Source of the DNA: Polaribacter sp. SA4-10
GTDB taxonomy: Bacteria; Bacteroidota; Bacteroidia; Flavobacteriales; Flavobacteriaceae
Direction: 5' to 3'
Assembly (NCBI GenBank): GCA_949519155.1
Contig: CATIQU010000027.1
Location: 1-64,000, forward strand
Length of the DNA: 64,000 nt
Of the stretch, positions 1 to 9,239 are shown piece after piece (position 1 is the first letter of the stretch; each line of letters opens with the position of its first letter). A model generated the notes under the pieces. The model was not told the origin of the DNA, ran no database searches, and worked only from the letters and a program-made list of their open reading frames with translations. The position numbers and the translations under genes were made by a program.

Positions 1-2085
1 ACTACTTCCATCAAATAAGTTAAAACTTCTATAATTCAATCTTAAGTTATGTGTACTTGCATTTGTTAAATCTGAATTTCCAGCAAAAAAGGAGTTGTAG
101 CTATTGGCAACTAAACCTCTTGCTATTTGATTTACGTCTGTAAAGTTCACTTCTTTTTTATAGGTAAAGTTCAAGCTCTCACTTCTTTTAAACTGCACCA
201 CCATATCAAATTCTGGCAATAGTTTTGCAAACTTATCTTGAAACATTTCGGAACCGTACTGAATGTTCTTTGAAGTATATGAGTGAATGGTAACTCCAGG
301 AGTAAAGGTGAAAATCCCTGATTTTAATCGATATCTTAATCCTCCATAAATATCAGTAAAGTTATACTCAGTATCGTTTGTAATTCTAGTATTGTCTACT
401 CCTTCAATCGTTGGATTTGGCACAAACTCATTTCCACTATCTAGCCTTTGAAAAAAGCGAGAGTTGAAATTTTGCTTACTTAAGATTGTACCCATAACAA
501 AATTCAAATTACTCTTCGAATTTAAAATGTAATAGTAATCTAGTTTCGCATCTAATTGATTCGATTTCACTTTTCTTTCTTGTTCTAAATTGTAGAACTG
601 GTTCGATTGATCCAATCCTAAAGTTTCTGCTGTTTCGTCAAAACCATCATTATCTAGATCATCGTTGTTATTCGGATCATTCTCTAAAGAAGCCACATAA
701 AACGGATCTTCATCCTGCAATAAATGCTTTACTTCTAATGCAAAAATACTGGTTTCACTTGCGGTATAGAAATAGCTTAAATCTTGATTTATGGTAAATG
801 GTGTTGCATTTTCTGATTCCGTAATATCACTTAACACCAAAGAGTTTACATCGTTAATTCGGAATTCATTTGTAAAACGACCAGATACATTATAATTCAT
901 TTGATTGTTAAAATCCTTCTTATAGGTAGAATTAAATCGAAACAATCCTGAATTACTTGTTTGATCTGTTGTGTTATCAACAAAATCATCTGGTGTATCT
1001 GGATCTACATAATCAATCGCATTGATATTTCTTTGTCCATTGCTATTGCTCGAGAAAATTAAAAATCCACTTAAATCTAATTTCTTATTGGGTGAGTAGC
1101 TAAAATTCAACGCAGATAACTTTGTTTCAATTCTATTTGCATTTCTTGCATTGGCGGTTAAAAATCCAATTCCAGCATCTGCAATGTTAATGTTGGTTCC
1201 GTTGGATGGGCTCTGACTTTGAAAACTTCCACCAAAACCTCTAAGATCTCTTCTACTTAAAACAACATCTCCCATATTGTTTACATCTCCAATTACATTT
1301 AAGGTGTATTTTGGCGTGTAATAAAACAATTTAGGTTGAAAAAGATACAATCCAGTGTCCGGGGAATCTCCACCACCTGCGGTAACATCTCCAAACCAAA
1401 AGTTCTTTTTACCTTCTTTTAATTTAATATTAATTGCAACTCTGTCTTGGTTATTTTGCACACCGCTTAACTGATTTACATTTGAGTAGTTTCTTAAAAC
1501 TTGAATTTTATCTACTGCGTTTGAGGGTATGTTTTTTGAGGCTAATTTGGTGTCTCCACTAAAAAACTCTTTTCCATCTACCATTATCTTTTCAACAACC
1601 TTTCCTTCTACTTCAATTTCACCAGCATCGTTTATTTCTACCCCTGGCAATTTCTTTAAAACGTCTTCTAATTTACGTTCGGAACCATTTTTAAAGGAAT
1701 CTGCATTGTAAATAATGGTATCTCCTTTAATGGTTACGGGCATTTTAGAAACAATATTAATACCGTCTAACATGTTGTCTTCTGACATGGTGTAATTTTT
1801 AGAGGTATTGGTTTCGGTTGTTTTTAAAAACTCGCTTATATCTCTAAAACCAACATAACTAATTTTTATATTGTAGGTGGTGTTCTTTTTTAAATCTAAT
1901 TTAAAATTTCCTTTTCCGTCTGTAAAACCATAGGAAGCAATTCTTTTTGCAATGGTATCAATTGCAATTACATTTGCCATTTCTAAAGGGTTTCCAATAG
2001 AATCTTTCACAACTCCTTTCAATTCAATTTGAGCCGTAGAAATCCATGATGCCATACAAATGGCAATAAATAGTAATTTTTTCAT
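1..2085 (-). CDS. TonB-receptor-like outer-membrane beta-barrel protein, C-terminus cut by window edge
   Basis: Only the first 695 codons are inside the window; the gene continues past base 1. The protein opens with a signal peptide (MKKLLFIAICMASWISTAQ). A carboxypeptidase-regulatory-like beta-sandwich follows at about residues 22-90, then a plug-like segment with VEKIMVDGKEFFSGD and DKIQVLRNYSN. The rest is strand-rich sequence full of N, Y and F typical of a barrel. This order matches the Bacteroidota family often called outer membrane beta-barrel protein (OMP_b-brl_3), related to SusC/TonB receptors. Its start lies 27 bp after the stop of a GLPGLI gene with no promoter between, so the two are probably co-transcribed. 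The substrate is unknown. Confidence 0.88.
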   Translation of the reverse strand, partial: MKKLLFIAICMASWISTAQIELKGVVKDSIGNPLEMANVIAIDTIAKRIASYGFTDGKGNFKLDLKKNTTYNIKISYVGFRDISEFLKTTETNTSKNYTMSEDNMLDGINIVSKMPVTIKGDTIIYNADSFKNGSERKLEDVLKKLPGVEINDAGEIEVEGKVVEKIMVDGKEFFSGDTKLASKNIPSNAVDKIQVLRNYSNVNQLSGVQNNQDRVAINIKLKEGKKNFWFGDVTAGGGDSPDTGLYLFQPKLFYYTPKYTLNVIGDVNNMGDVVLSRRDLRGFGGSFQSQSPSNGTNINIADAGIGFLTANARNANRIETKLSALNFSYSPNKKLDLSGFLIFSSNSNGQRNINAIDYVDPDTPDDFVDNTTDQTSNSGLFRFNSTYKKDFNNQMNYNVSGRFTNEFRINDVNSLVLSDITESENATPFTINQDLSYFYTASETSIFALEVKHLLQDEDPFYVASLENDPNNNDDLDNDGFDETAETLGLDQSNQFYNLEQERKVKSNQLDAKLDYYYILNSKSNLNFVMGTILSKQNFNSRFFQRLDSGNEFVPNPTIEGVDNTRITNDTEYNFTDIYGGLRYRLKSGIFTFTPGVTIHSYTSKNIQYGSEMFQDKFAKLLPEFDMVVQFKRSESLNFTYKKEVNFTDVNQIARGLVANSYNSFFAGNSDLTNASTHNLRLNYRSFNLFDGSS

Positions 2086-2112
2086 ATAAATATTTTGATT
2101 AGTAATTGTACT

Positions 2113-2946
2113 TTAGTAGCCTCTTCCTCTACCACGACTTCCTCTACTTTTAAAACGCTCTTTTAACTCTTCTGTTTTTTCTTTTACAATTTGAGTGTAC
2201 TCCTCTCTTGAAACTTCTTTTCCTTTTTTAGGTTCTTTAATTTCTAAAACTCCCGAGGAACTAATTGAAACTTCTGTACACAACATGGTGGTTCTCCCAG
2301 CGTTTAATTCTAAAATTAATCCTGGCAATCCGTAATATTTATCTGGCCCTGAACTCACTGGAATCTGTGGCGCGTACCAAGCGGTAATCGTTAACATTTT
2401 TTTCTCTGGCATTTTGGCCTTCGAATTTGTAGAATCTTTTTTCTTATCGTTTCCACTTCTACTAAAAATGCTTCCCCAATCTACATTGGTGTCTTCTTTG
2501 ACTAAAGTGGCTTTGTAACAAGTATAGTTTCCGATTTTTTTGGTTTCTGTTCCTAATTCCCATTCCAATTGCCCCATGTCTTCTGCAACTAAAAAACGTT
2601 TGCTAAATTGCTCAACGTCTTCAATCATTTTTTTGTCTTTTAGACTTTTATAGATTGAACCTTGTCCGTTGCTTCTTCCCCAACTTGGACCTGAAGCTCC
2701 AGGACCTTCTAATGCTACATCTTCTTTAAAAGAAGATTCAGTTTTATTAAAACTTAACGTATATGTTTTCTCAAGAAAATTCTTAAAACGTGCCATCATC
2801 TGTTTCTTACGTTGCTCTGGCATTTTATCAAATCGGCTCATATCCATAGATGTTTTGGACATATAAACCGCTTTCCCTTGAAAATTGTTTTGTGCAAAAG
2901 TAAAGACGGTCACAAAAGCGAATAGTGTGGTAAATAGTGATTTCAT
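2113..2946 (-). CDS. GLPGLI family secreted protein with RG-rich tail
   Basis: This 277-residue protein has a signal peptide ending near TFAQ and carries the family signature YYGLPGLILEL near residue 205. GLPGLI (TIGR01200) is a Bacteroidota family of unknown function, predicted to be periplasmic or outer-membrane associated. The conserved GNYTCYKAT and TAWYAPQIPVSSGP blocks also occur in the next gene upstream, so the two are paralogues. The C-terminus is unusual: after EELKERFKS it ends in RGSRGRGRGY, which the paralogue lacks. It has its own upstream -7 element and sits directly before the outer-membrane barrel gene. Function is not known. Confidence 0.9.
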   Translation of the reverse strand: MKSLFTTLFAFVTVFTFAQNNFQGKAVYMSKTSMDMSRFDKMPEQRKKQMMARFKNFLEKTYTLSFNKTESSFKEDVALEGPGASGPSWGRSNGQGSIYKSLKDKKMIEDVEQFSKRFLVAEDMGQLEWELGTETKKIGNYTCYKATLVKEDTNVDWGSIFSRSGNDKKKDSTNSKAKMPEKKMLTITAWYAPQIPVSSGPDKYYGLPGLILELNAGRTTMLCTEVSISSSGVLEIKEPKKGKEVSREEYTQIVKEKTEELKERFKSRGSRGRGRGY

Positions 2947-2970
2947 AAATTAGTAGTATTAATTTTTTAT

Positions 2971-2978
2971 CAAAAATA
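2971..2978 (-). promoter_or_regulatory. -7 promoter element for GLPGLI gene
   Basis: The minus strand reads TATTTTTG, an exact match to the Bacteroidota -7 consensus TAnnTTTG, 24 bases upstream of the ATG at 2946. It suggests the second GLPGLI gene and the barrel gene can be transcribed separately from the first GLPGLI gene. Confidence 0.55.
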
Positions 2979-3053
2979 ATGTTAATTAGCTACTCTTAGA
3001 CTTAAAAAGAAATTAAAAGTTTAATGGGGGTTTAAAAAATAAACAAACTTAAA

Positions 3054-3899
3054 TTATCCTCCAATTTTTATATTGACTCCATGCCCTGTATTTACGCCAT
3101 TTCTTCCTTTAAAACGTTCCATCAATTCTTGAGTCTTTTCTTCTTGAATTTTATCATAGCCTTTTTGTGAAACAACTTCCCCTTTTTGGGGTGCTACAAT
3201 TTCAGTTTTCTCGGAAGGGTTTAAGACAATTTCTGTAGAAACAATCAACCTTTCTCCGTCATTTATTTCTAAAATTAAACCCGGCAACCCTTGATAGTTG
3301 TCTGGACCATTTCTCACAGGAACTTTTGGAGTGTACCAGGCCGTTGTTGTGATTATTTCTTTCTTTTTTTCTTCTTTAGATTCTCCATCTCCAAAAGTCA
3401 TCTGCCTATTCTCTACTTCTCTGGTAAAAGTTGCTTTATAACACGTATAGTTTCCGATATTTTTGGTTTCTGTAGACAGGTCCCATTGATAGGTTGGTAA
3501 GCTATCTTTTACTAAAAAACGCTTCCCCATGATTTCGGTCTGATTTACAAAACGTTTTTCATTGATGTTCTTAAAATACACACTCCCATTTCCTGAACCT
3601 CCAAAAGACATTATCATCACACCTGCACCCCCAACTTGAGGGTTTGGCGCATCTAATTTGACGTCTTCTTTGTAGGTAGACGTTTTTTTGTCAAAATTTA
3701 AAATAAATGTTTTCTGGTTCATTTTTTGAATTCTTGCCTGAAGTTGTTTCTGCATTTCATCAGAAATCCCAGAGTTTTTTTCGGTGTCAAAAGAAAAACT
3801 AGATTTTCTACTTGTTTTATAAATCGCTTTTCCAGAAAAAATTTGCGCGTTCATCGCAAAAGAAAGTAAAACGATTAAAATTGAAATTGCAGTTTTCAT
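3054..3899 (-). CDS. GLPGLI family secreted protein (paralogue)
   Basis: The 281-residue protein has a signal peptide (cleavage near AMNAQ) and the signature YQGLPGLILEI near residue 205. The shared blocks GNYTCYKATF and TTAWYTPKVPVRNGPD show that it is a duplicate of the GLPGLI gene 107 bp downstream, although the mid-region has diverged and contains a Gly-rich loop (GGAGVMIMSFGGSG). Its C-terminus ends in NTGHGVNIKIGG and has no RG repeat. It is first in the minus-strand set that ends with a TonB-receptor-like protein. The family's biochemical role is unknown. Confidence 0.9.
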   Translation of the reverse strand: MKTAISILIVLLSFAMNAQIFSGKAIYKTSRKSSFSFDTEKNSGISDEMQKQLQARIQKMNQKTFILNFDKKTSTYKEDVKLDAPNPQVGGAGVMIMSFGGSGNGSVYFKNINEKRFVNQTEIMGKRFLVKDSLPTYQWDLSTETKNIGNYTCYKATFTREVENRQMTFGDGESKEEKKKEIITTTAWYTPKVPVRNGPDNYQGLPGLILEINDGERLIVSTEIVLNPSEKTEIVAPQKGEVVSQKGYDKIQEEKTQELMERFKGRNGVNTGHGVNIKIGG

Positions 3900-3924
3900 A
3901 AGGTATCATGTTTTTAATTGAGTA

Positions 3925-3932
3925 CAAAGTTA
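3925..3932 (-). promoter_or_regulatory. -7 promoter element upstream of first GLPGLI gene
   Basis: The minus strand reads TAACTTTG, matching TAnnTTTG exactly, about 25 bases before the ATG at 3899. No clear -33 TTTG was found at the expected distance. Confidence 0.55.
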
Positions 3933-4133
3933 GAAATTAAATTAAAACGGTTACACATTTAACAGCTTTTAACAACTTTAGTGCAATAATCCAAAAATAC
4001 TATTTTGAAAAAACAGCAACCATTCAAATCGTAAATATTGGAGAATTTGGTTATAAATTGATTTGCTAATGAACATCTAATGGCAAAAATTTACTACCTT
4101 TATCGAACCAACCAAACCTCTAATATTTAATTT

Positions 4134-4748
4134 ATGCACGTTGCAATTGCAGGAAATATTGGCGCAGGTAAAACTACGCTTACAAAACTTTTAGCTAAAC
4201 ATTATAACTGGAAACCACATTACGAAGCTGTTGACGAAAATCCTTATTTAGATGATTTTTACTCAAAAATGGAGCGTTGGTCATTTAACTTACAAGTCTA
4301 TTTCTTAAACAGTCGTTTTCGTCAAATTTTAGAATTACGCGAAACAGGTAAGAAAATTATACAAGATCGAACGATTTACGAAGACGCACATATTTTTGCG
4401 CCGAACCTACACGCAATGGGCCTAATGACCAATAGAGATTACGGGAATTATAGCTCTTTATTTGAGTTGATGGAAAAACTAGTAACACCTCCCGATTTAT
4501 TAATCTACTTGCGTGCAGACATTTCTACCTTGGTAGGTCAAATCCACAAAAGAGGAAGAGAGTACGAAAACTCAATTAGTATTGACTACCTAAGTCGTTT
4601 AAACGAACGATACGAAGCTTGGATTTCGACATACACCAAAGGAAAGTTGTTAATCATAGATGTAGACAATTTAGATTTCGTAGAAAAACCAGAAGATTTA
4701 GGTTATGTGATTGATCGAATTGACGCACAAATCAATGGGTTATTCTAA
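4134..4748 (+). CDS. Deoxynucleoside kinase
   Basis: This 204-residue cytosolic enzyme is predicted to phosphorylate deoxynucleosides for dNTP salvage. The P-loop GNIGAGKTT is at residues 7-15, the DRTIYEDAHIF segment corresponds to the family's ERS-type motif, and a basic lid (HKRGREYENSI) follows. Length and motifs fit the dCK/dGK/dNK family common in Flavobacteriia. Which nucleoside it prefers cannot be read from the sequence. It is monocistronic, with a strong terminator directly after the stop. Confidence 0.92.
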   Translation: MHVAIAGNIGAGKTTLTKLLAKHYNWKPHYEAVDENPYLDDFYSKMERWSFNLQVYFLNSRFRQILELRETGKKIIQDRTIYEDAHIFAPNLHAMGLMTNRDYGNYSSLFELMEKLVTPPDLLIYLRADISTLVGQIHKRGREYENSISIDYLSRLNERYEAWISTYTKGKLLIIDVDNLDFVEKPEDLGYVIDRIDAQINGLF

Positions 4749-4772
4749 AAAATAATTTTTATTCAAATATCT

Positions 4773-4800
4773 AAGAGACCTTAAAAGGTCTCTTTTTTTA
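4773..4800 (+). terminator. Rho-independent terminator after deoxynucleoside kinase
   Basis: A 10-bp stem (AAGAGACCTT / AAGGTCTCTT) with a two-base loop is followed by a run of T. It lies 25 bases after the stop codon. Confidence 0.88.
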
Positions 4801-4927
4801 TTCCAAAAAAAGGTCACACAAAACATTTTTTCAAAAAAACACCTTCATTTTGTAACAAAGTAATTGTTTGAAACGTATAATAGACTGAGAACAGATATGA
4901 ACCCCCTAATATTTTTTTGATACTTCA

Positions 4928-5791
4928 ATGAGACAGCTTAAAATTACAAAGCAGGTAACCAATAGAGAAACTGCATCGTTAGACAAATATTTACAAGAAA
5001 TTGGTAAAGTAGATTTAATTACTGCAGATGAAGAAGTAGAATTGGCACAGTTGATAAAAGCTGGAGATCAAGGTGCTTTAGAGAAGTTAACAAAAGCGAA
5101 TTTAAGGTTTGTGGTCTCGGTTGCAAAACAATACCAAAACCAAGGATTAACCTTACCTGATTTAATTAATGAAGGAAACTTAGGTTTAATTAAAGCTGCA
5201 AAACGTTTTGATGAAACGAGAGGTTTTAAATTTATATCCTATGCCGTATGGTGGATTCGTCAATCAATCTTACAAGCATTAGCAGAACAGTCTAGAATTG
5301 TTCGTTTGCCATTAAATAAAATTGGTTCTATTAATAAAATTAACAAGATGTACGCTTTCTTAGAACAAGAAAACGAACGTCCTCCAAGTGCAGAAGAGAT
5401 TGCTAAGAAATTAGACATGACTGTAAATGACGTAAAAGAATCGATGAAGAATTCTGGACGACATGTATCAATGGATGCACCGTTAATTGAAGGAGAAGAT
5501 TCAAACTTATACGATGTATTAAACTCAGGAGAATCTCCAAACCCAGATAGAAAATTATTGCACGAGTCTTTACGCATTGAGATTAACAGAGCCTTGGAAA
5601 CTTTAACACCAAGAGAAGCAGATGTTGTAAAATTATACTTTGGCTTAGGTGAGCATCAACCGATGACCTTAGAAGAAATTGGTGAAACATTCGACTTAAC
5701 ACGTGAACGTGTGCGTCAAATTAAAGAAAAAGCAATCCGAAGATTAAAACATACCTCAAGAAGTAAAATTTTAATGACCTATCTTGGATAG
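4928..5791 (+). CDS. rpoD: Primary RNA polymerase sigma factor (sigma-70 family)
   Basis: The 287-residue protein lacks region 1.1, as Bacteroidota housekeeping sigma factors do. Region 1.2 ([21 protein letters not shown]) is near the N-terminus. Region 2 ([47 protein letters not shown]) follows. Region 3 is next, and region 4 has the helix-turn-helix [20 protein letters not shown] near the C-terminus. This is the sigma factor expected to read the TAnnTTTG promoters noted throughout this window. The gene stands alone and ends in a clear terminator. Confidence 0.97.
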   Translation: MRQLKITKQVTNRETASLDKYLQEIGKVDLITADEEVELAQLIKAGDQGALEKLTKANLRFVVSVAKQYQNQGLTLPDLINEGNLGLIKAAKRFDETRGFKFISYAVWWIRQSILQALAEQSRIVRLPLNKIGSINKINKMYAFLEQENERPPSAEEIAKKLDMTVNDVKESMKNSGRHVSMDAPLIEGEDSNLYDVLNSGESPNPDRKLLHESLRIEINRALETLTPREADVVKLYFGLGEHQPMTLEEIGETFDLTRERVRQIKEKAIRRLKHTSRSKILMTYLG

Positions 5792-5814
5792 ACATTTATG
5801 TAAATAAAACTTGT

Positions 5815-5846
5815 AAAACTCTCGAATTAATTTCGAGAGTTTTTTG
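5815..5846 (+). terminator. Rho-independent terminator after sigma factor gene
   Basis: The stem AAAACTCTCGAA / TTCGAGAGTTTT closes a short TTAAT loop and is followed by further T residues, 24 bases after the stop. Confidence 0.9.
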
Positions 5847-5892
5847 TTTTATATCCCTATTTTTACAGTATCAAACACACAACAACTAACAG

Positions 5893-6549
5893 ATGAGTAA
5901 TTTAATAGCACCTTCAATTTTAGCGGCAGATTTCGCCAATTTACAACGCGATATCGAAATGGTAAACAACAGTGAAGCCGATTGGTTTCACATTGATATT
6001 ATGGACGGCGTATTCGTTCCAAACATTTCTTATGGAATGCCCGTTTTAAAAGCCATCGCTAAGCATGCTACAAAAAAAATTGATGTGCATTTAATGATTG
6101 TCAATCCAGATCAATACATTGAAACTTTTGCAAGTTTAGGAGCCAATATTTTAACCGTTCATTACGAGGCGTGTACCCATTTACATAGAACCGTTCAAGC
6201 CATCAAAGCAGCAGGAATGAAAGCTGGAGTTGCCTTAAATCCACACACACCAATAGCGGTTTTAGAAGACATTATTCAAGACTTAGACTTAGTATGTATT
6301 ATGAGTGTAAACCCTGGTTTTGGTGGACAATCTTTTATTGAAAATACCTACAAAAAGACTGCACAATTAAAACACTTGATTGAGTTCACTAAATCCGAAT
6401 GTCAGATAGAAATTGATGGTGGTGTTACCAATAAAAACGCCAATGCATTAATAGAAGCCGGCGCCAATGTTTTGGTCGCTGGAAGCTATGTTTTTGGTGC
6501 AGAAAACCCTACAGAAACCATTGCAGATTTAAAAAATAGTATTGGATAG
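5893..6549 (+). CDS. rpe: Ribulose-phosphate 3-epimerase
   Basis: This 218-residue TIM-barrel enzyme interconverts D-ribulose 5-phosphate and D-xylulose 5-phosphate in the pentose phosphate pathway. Metal-binding and catalytic blocks are visible: HIDIMDGVFVPNISYG, DVHLMIVNP, VNPGFGGQSF, EIDGGV and the phosphate-binding VLVAGSYVFG. Length is normal for the family. The stop overlaps the start of the next gene by eight bases, so the two are translationally coupled. Confidence 0.96.
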   Translation: MSNLIAPSILAADFANLQRDIEMVNNSEADWFHIDIMDGVFVPNISYGMPVLKAIAKHATKKIDVHLMIVNPDQYIETFASLGANILTVHYEACTHLHRTVQAIKAAGMKAGVALNPHTPIAVLEDIIQDLDLVCIMSVNPGFGGQSFIENTYKKTAQLKHLIEFTKSECQIEIDGGVTNKNANALIEAGANVLVAGSYVFGAENPTETIADLKNSIG

Positions 6550-7936
6550 AAGATACGCAGTTGTAGATATAGAAACTACAGGAAATGGACACAAGGGGCA
6601 AAAGATCACCGAAATCTCCATTTTTATTTTTGATGGAGAAAAGGTACTCGACGAATTTACAACGTTGGTTAATCCAGAAGCACCCATTCCTGCATTTATA
6701 ACAAATCTTACTGGAATTACCCAAGCAATGGTTCGAAGCCAGCCCAGGTTTTACGAGATTGCAAAAAAAGTTGCAGAAATTACCAAAGACTGTATTTTTG
6801 TAGCGCACAATGTCAATTTCGATTACAACATCATTCACGCAGAATTTAAAAGTTTGGGGTTTGATTTTAAAAGAAAAAAACTCTGTACAGTTCGTTTGTC
6901 ACGGAAAATAATTCCGGGACTTCGATCCTATAGTTTAGGGAATATTTGTGCAGATGAAGGCATTCCTATTTCAGCAAGACACCGCGCAAGAGGCGATGTA
7001 GAGGCAACGGTTGAACTGTTTAAAAGGTTGCTAAAAAGAGATGACAACTTTACCATCAATTCTTTTTTAAACCCAAAATCGAGGCAAGCCACTTTACCTC
7101 CACTTTTAGACAAAGAGCTTGTTGATCAGCTACCTGAAAAGCACGGGGTTTACTATTTTAAAAACGTAGGAAAAGAAATTATTTATGTTGGAAAAGCAAA
7201 CAATATAAAGCAACGCGTCATCAGTCATTTTTATGACAAAAAGAAGAAAGAAGTTACGATGTGTCAAGAAACTGCAGACATCACCTACACTACAACTGGC
7301 AGCGAGTTATTGGCACTCTTGCACGAATCTGCAGAGATAAAACAACACTACCCAAAATACAACAGAGCACAAAGACGCGCAGGAGAGGCTATAGGATTGT
7401 TTACGTATGAAGATCAAAAAGGAATCCTTCATTTGGCATACAACCGCTTGAAGTTAGCGCCAAATGCCATCATGAAATACTACACTGTTATAGAATGTAG
7501 AAAACACATTGAGCAGCTGTGCAAAGAATTTGAATTGTGCCCAAAATATTGCCATTTACAGACCAATGTATCGAGTTGCTTTCACTATCAACTTAAAGAA
7601 TGCAAAGGCATTTGTTGCGACAAAGAAACAGTAGAAGACTATAATAAACGTGTAAATGAAGCCATTAAGTCGGTTGGAATTGGCGCAGAAAATTTAGTAA
7701 TTACAGAAAAGGGAATTGCTAAAAATGAAATTGGTTTTGCTTTAATTTTGAATGGAATATATCAAGGCTTTGGATATTTAGACAAAGACCAAGCAGCACA
7801 ATTGACACAACCTGAGGATTATCAATTTTTTGTACAACCCAAAAAAGACAATCGAGATGTGCAACGAATTGTTGCAAGCTACTTGAAGAAGAAAGCAAAA
7901 CTAAAACAAGAACAGAATGGAGAAATCAGCTTATAA
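6542..7936 (+). CDS. DEDDh exonuclease fused to GIY-YIG nuclease (PolIII-epsilon / UvrC-like)
   Basis: The 464-residue protein joins two nuclease modules. Residues 1-170 form a DnaQ-type 3'-5' exonuclease with ExoI (VDIETTGN), ExoII (VAHNVNFDYNII) and ExoIII (HRARGDVEATVELF, with its H and D). A GIY-YIG domain follows (EKHGVYYF, IIYVGKANNIKQRV), and then a Cys-rich middle (CPKYCHLQ, ECKGICCD). The arrangement resembles the Cho/UvrC-like epsilon fusions of actinobacteria and Bacteroidota and suggests DNA repair. The start is TTG at 6542; a stop in this frame at 6530-6532 excludes anything upstream. It overlaps rpe and the next gene. Confidence 0.9.
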   Translation: MDRRYAVVDIETTGNGHKGQKITEISIFIFDGEKVLDEFTTLVNPEAPIPAFITNLTGITQAMVRSQPRFYEIAKKVAEITKDCIFVAHNVNFDYNIIHAEFKSLGFDFKRKKLCTVRLSRKIIPGLRSYSLGNICADEGIPISARHRARGDVEATVELFKRLLKRDDNFTINSFLNPKSRQATLPPLLDKELVDQLPEKHGVYYFKNVGKEIIYVGKANNIKQRVISHFYDKKKKEVTMCQETADITYTTTGSELLALLHESAEIKQHYPKYNRAQRRAGEAIGLFTYEDQKGILHLAYNRLKLAPNAIMKYYTVIECRKHIEQLCKEFELCPKYCHLQTNVSSCFHYQLKECKGICCDKETVEDYNKRVNEAIKSVGIGAENLVITEKGIAKNEIGFALILNGIYQGFGYLDKDQAAQLTQPEDYQFFVQPKKDNRDVQRIVASYLKKKAKLKQEQNGEISL

Positions 7937-9197
7937 AATACACATTATTGGTGCAGGAGTGAGTGGTTTAATCGCCGCCAAAGTACTGGAAAACAATGGT
8001 TATTCTACTATCATTATTGAGGCATCTAAAACGGTTGGTGGTCGTGTAAAATCGGATACCGTACAAAGGTATCAGCTAGACCATGGTTTTCAAGTACTAT
8101 TAACTTCCTATCCAGCAGCAAAGAAATACTTAGATTTTAAAGCTTTAGAACTTCAGGAATTATTGCCGGGTGCTACTATTTTTAAAAATGGAAAATCACA
8201 AACCATTGGAGATCCGTTGCGTAATTTCTCGCTGCTATTCCCAACACTTTTTGCTACGATTGGTACTTTTTCTGATAAACTCAAAATCTTAAAACTTAAT
8301 AACTATTTAAAGAAAAAATCGATTTCCGATATTTTTAAAACCCCTGAAACAACTACCTTAACTTATTTGCAAACGCTTGGTTTTTCGGAAGCCATGCTAC
8401 ATGATTTTTTCAAACCTTTTTTTAGCGGTATCTTCTTAGAACCCAATTTAGAAACTTCGAGTAGAATGTTCGAATTTGTCTATAAAATGTTTGGAGACGG
8501 TTTGGCAACTATACCAAAAGCTGGTATGCATGCCATTTCGAATCAATTAAAGGACGGTTTAAAAAACACAACAATAGTGTTGAATTCTCCAGTAAAAGAA
8601 GTAAAAAACAAGACTGTTATTTTACAAGATGGTTCAGAAATAGAAAGTCATTTTACCATCATTGCCACAGAAGCAAGTCATTTGGTTGCCAATCTTAAAA
8701 ACCAAGAAACGGACTGGAAGAGTTGTGACACCTTGTATTTTGAAACTTCAAAAAGAACCATTCAGAGACCCATCATCGGTTTAATTGCTGACGAAAACGC
8801 ATTGATTAACAATATTTTTTACAACACTTCAATCTCAACTGAAACGAAAGGAGGCAAGGAATTACTATCGATTACTGTTGTTAAAAATCACGATTTAACA
8901 GCAGAAAAACTCATTGAAAAAGTCATTGAAGAACTGCATGTTTTTTGTGGGATTGTAAATCCAAAATTCATCAAACATTATCAAATTAAAAAGGGCTTAC
9001 CAAAACTAGACAACCTTCAATACGAACTCTCAAGTACTGAAACAAAACTGACTTCTTCCATCTTTTTAGCGGGAGATCAGCTCTTAAATGGTTCTTTAAA
9101 CGCAGCGATGATTGCTGGAGAAAGAGCAGCCATGGGAGTTATTGGCACCTTACAAGATGGATTGATTGTGGATGAATTGACATCAGAATACTCATAA
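7917..9197 (+). CDS. FAD-dependent amine-oxidase-like oxidoreductase
   Basis: The 426-residue protein starts with an FAD-binding Rossmann motif, HIIGAGVSGLIAAKVLENNG, followed by the GG doublet VGGRVKSD. Near the C-terminus IFLAGDQLLNGSLNAAMIAGE contacts FAD in this fold. This is the flavin amine oxidase / protoporphyrinogen oxidase / phytoene desaturase superfamily. The substrate cannot be assigned: hemY, carotenoid and amine roles are all possible, and no carotenoid or haem genes are adjacent. It overlaps the exonuclease gene by 20 bp. Confidence 0.86.
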   Translation: MEKSAYKIHIIGAGVSGLIAAKVLENNGYSTIIIEASKTVGGRVKSDTVQRYQLDHGFQVLLTSYPAAKKYLDFKALELQELLPGATIFKNGKSQTIGDPLRNFSLLFPTLFATIGTFSDKLKILKLNNYLKKKSISDIFKTPETTTLTYLQTLGFSEAMLHDFFKPFFSGIFLEPNLETSSRMFEFVYKMFGDGLATIPKAGMHAISNQLKDGLKNTTIVLNSPVKEVKNKTVILQDGSEIESHFTIIATEASHLVANLKNQETDWKSCDTLYFETSKRTIQRPIIGLIADENALINNIFYNTSISTETKGGKELLSITVVKNHDLTAEKLIEKVIEELHVFCGIVNPKFIKHYQIKKGLPKLDNLQYELSSTETKLTSSIFLAGDQLLNGSLNAAMIAGERAAMGVIGTLQDGLIVDELTSEYS

Positions 9198-9239
9198 AAA
9201 CAAATCGTAATTATTGTGTTTTACCTTTAAGTAATAAAA

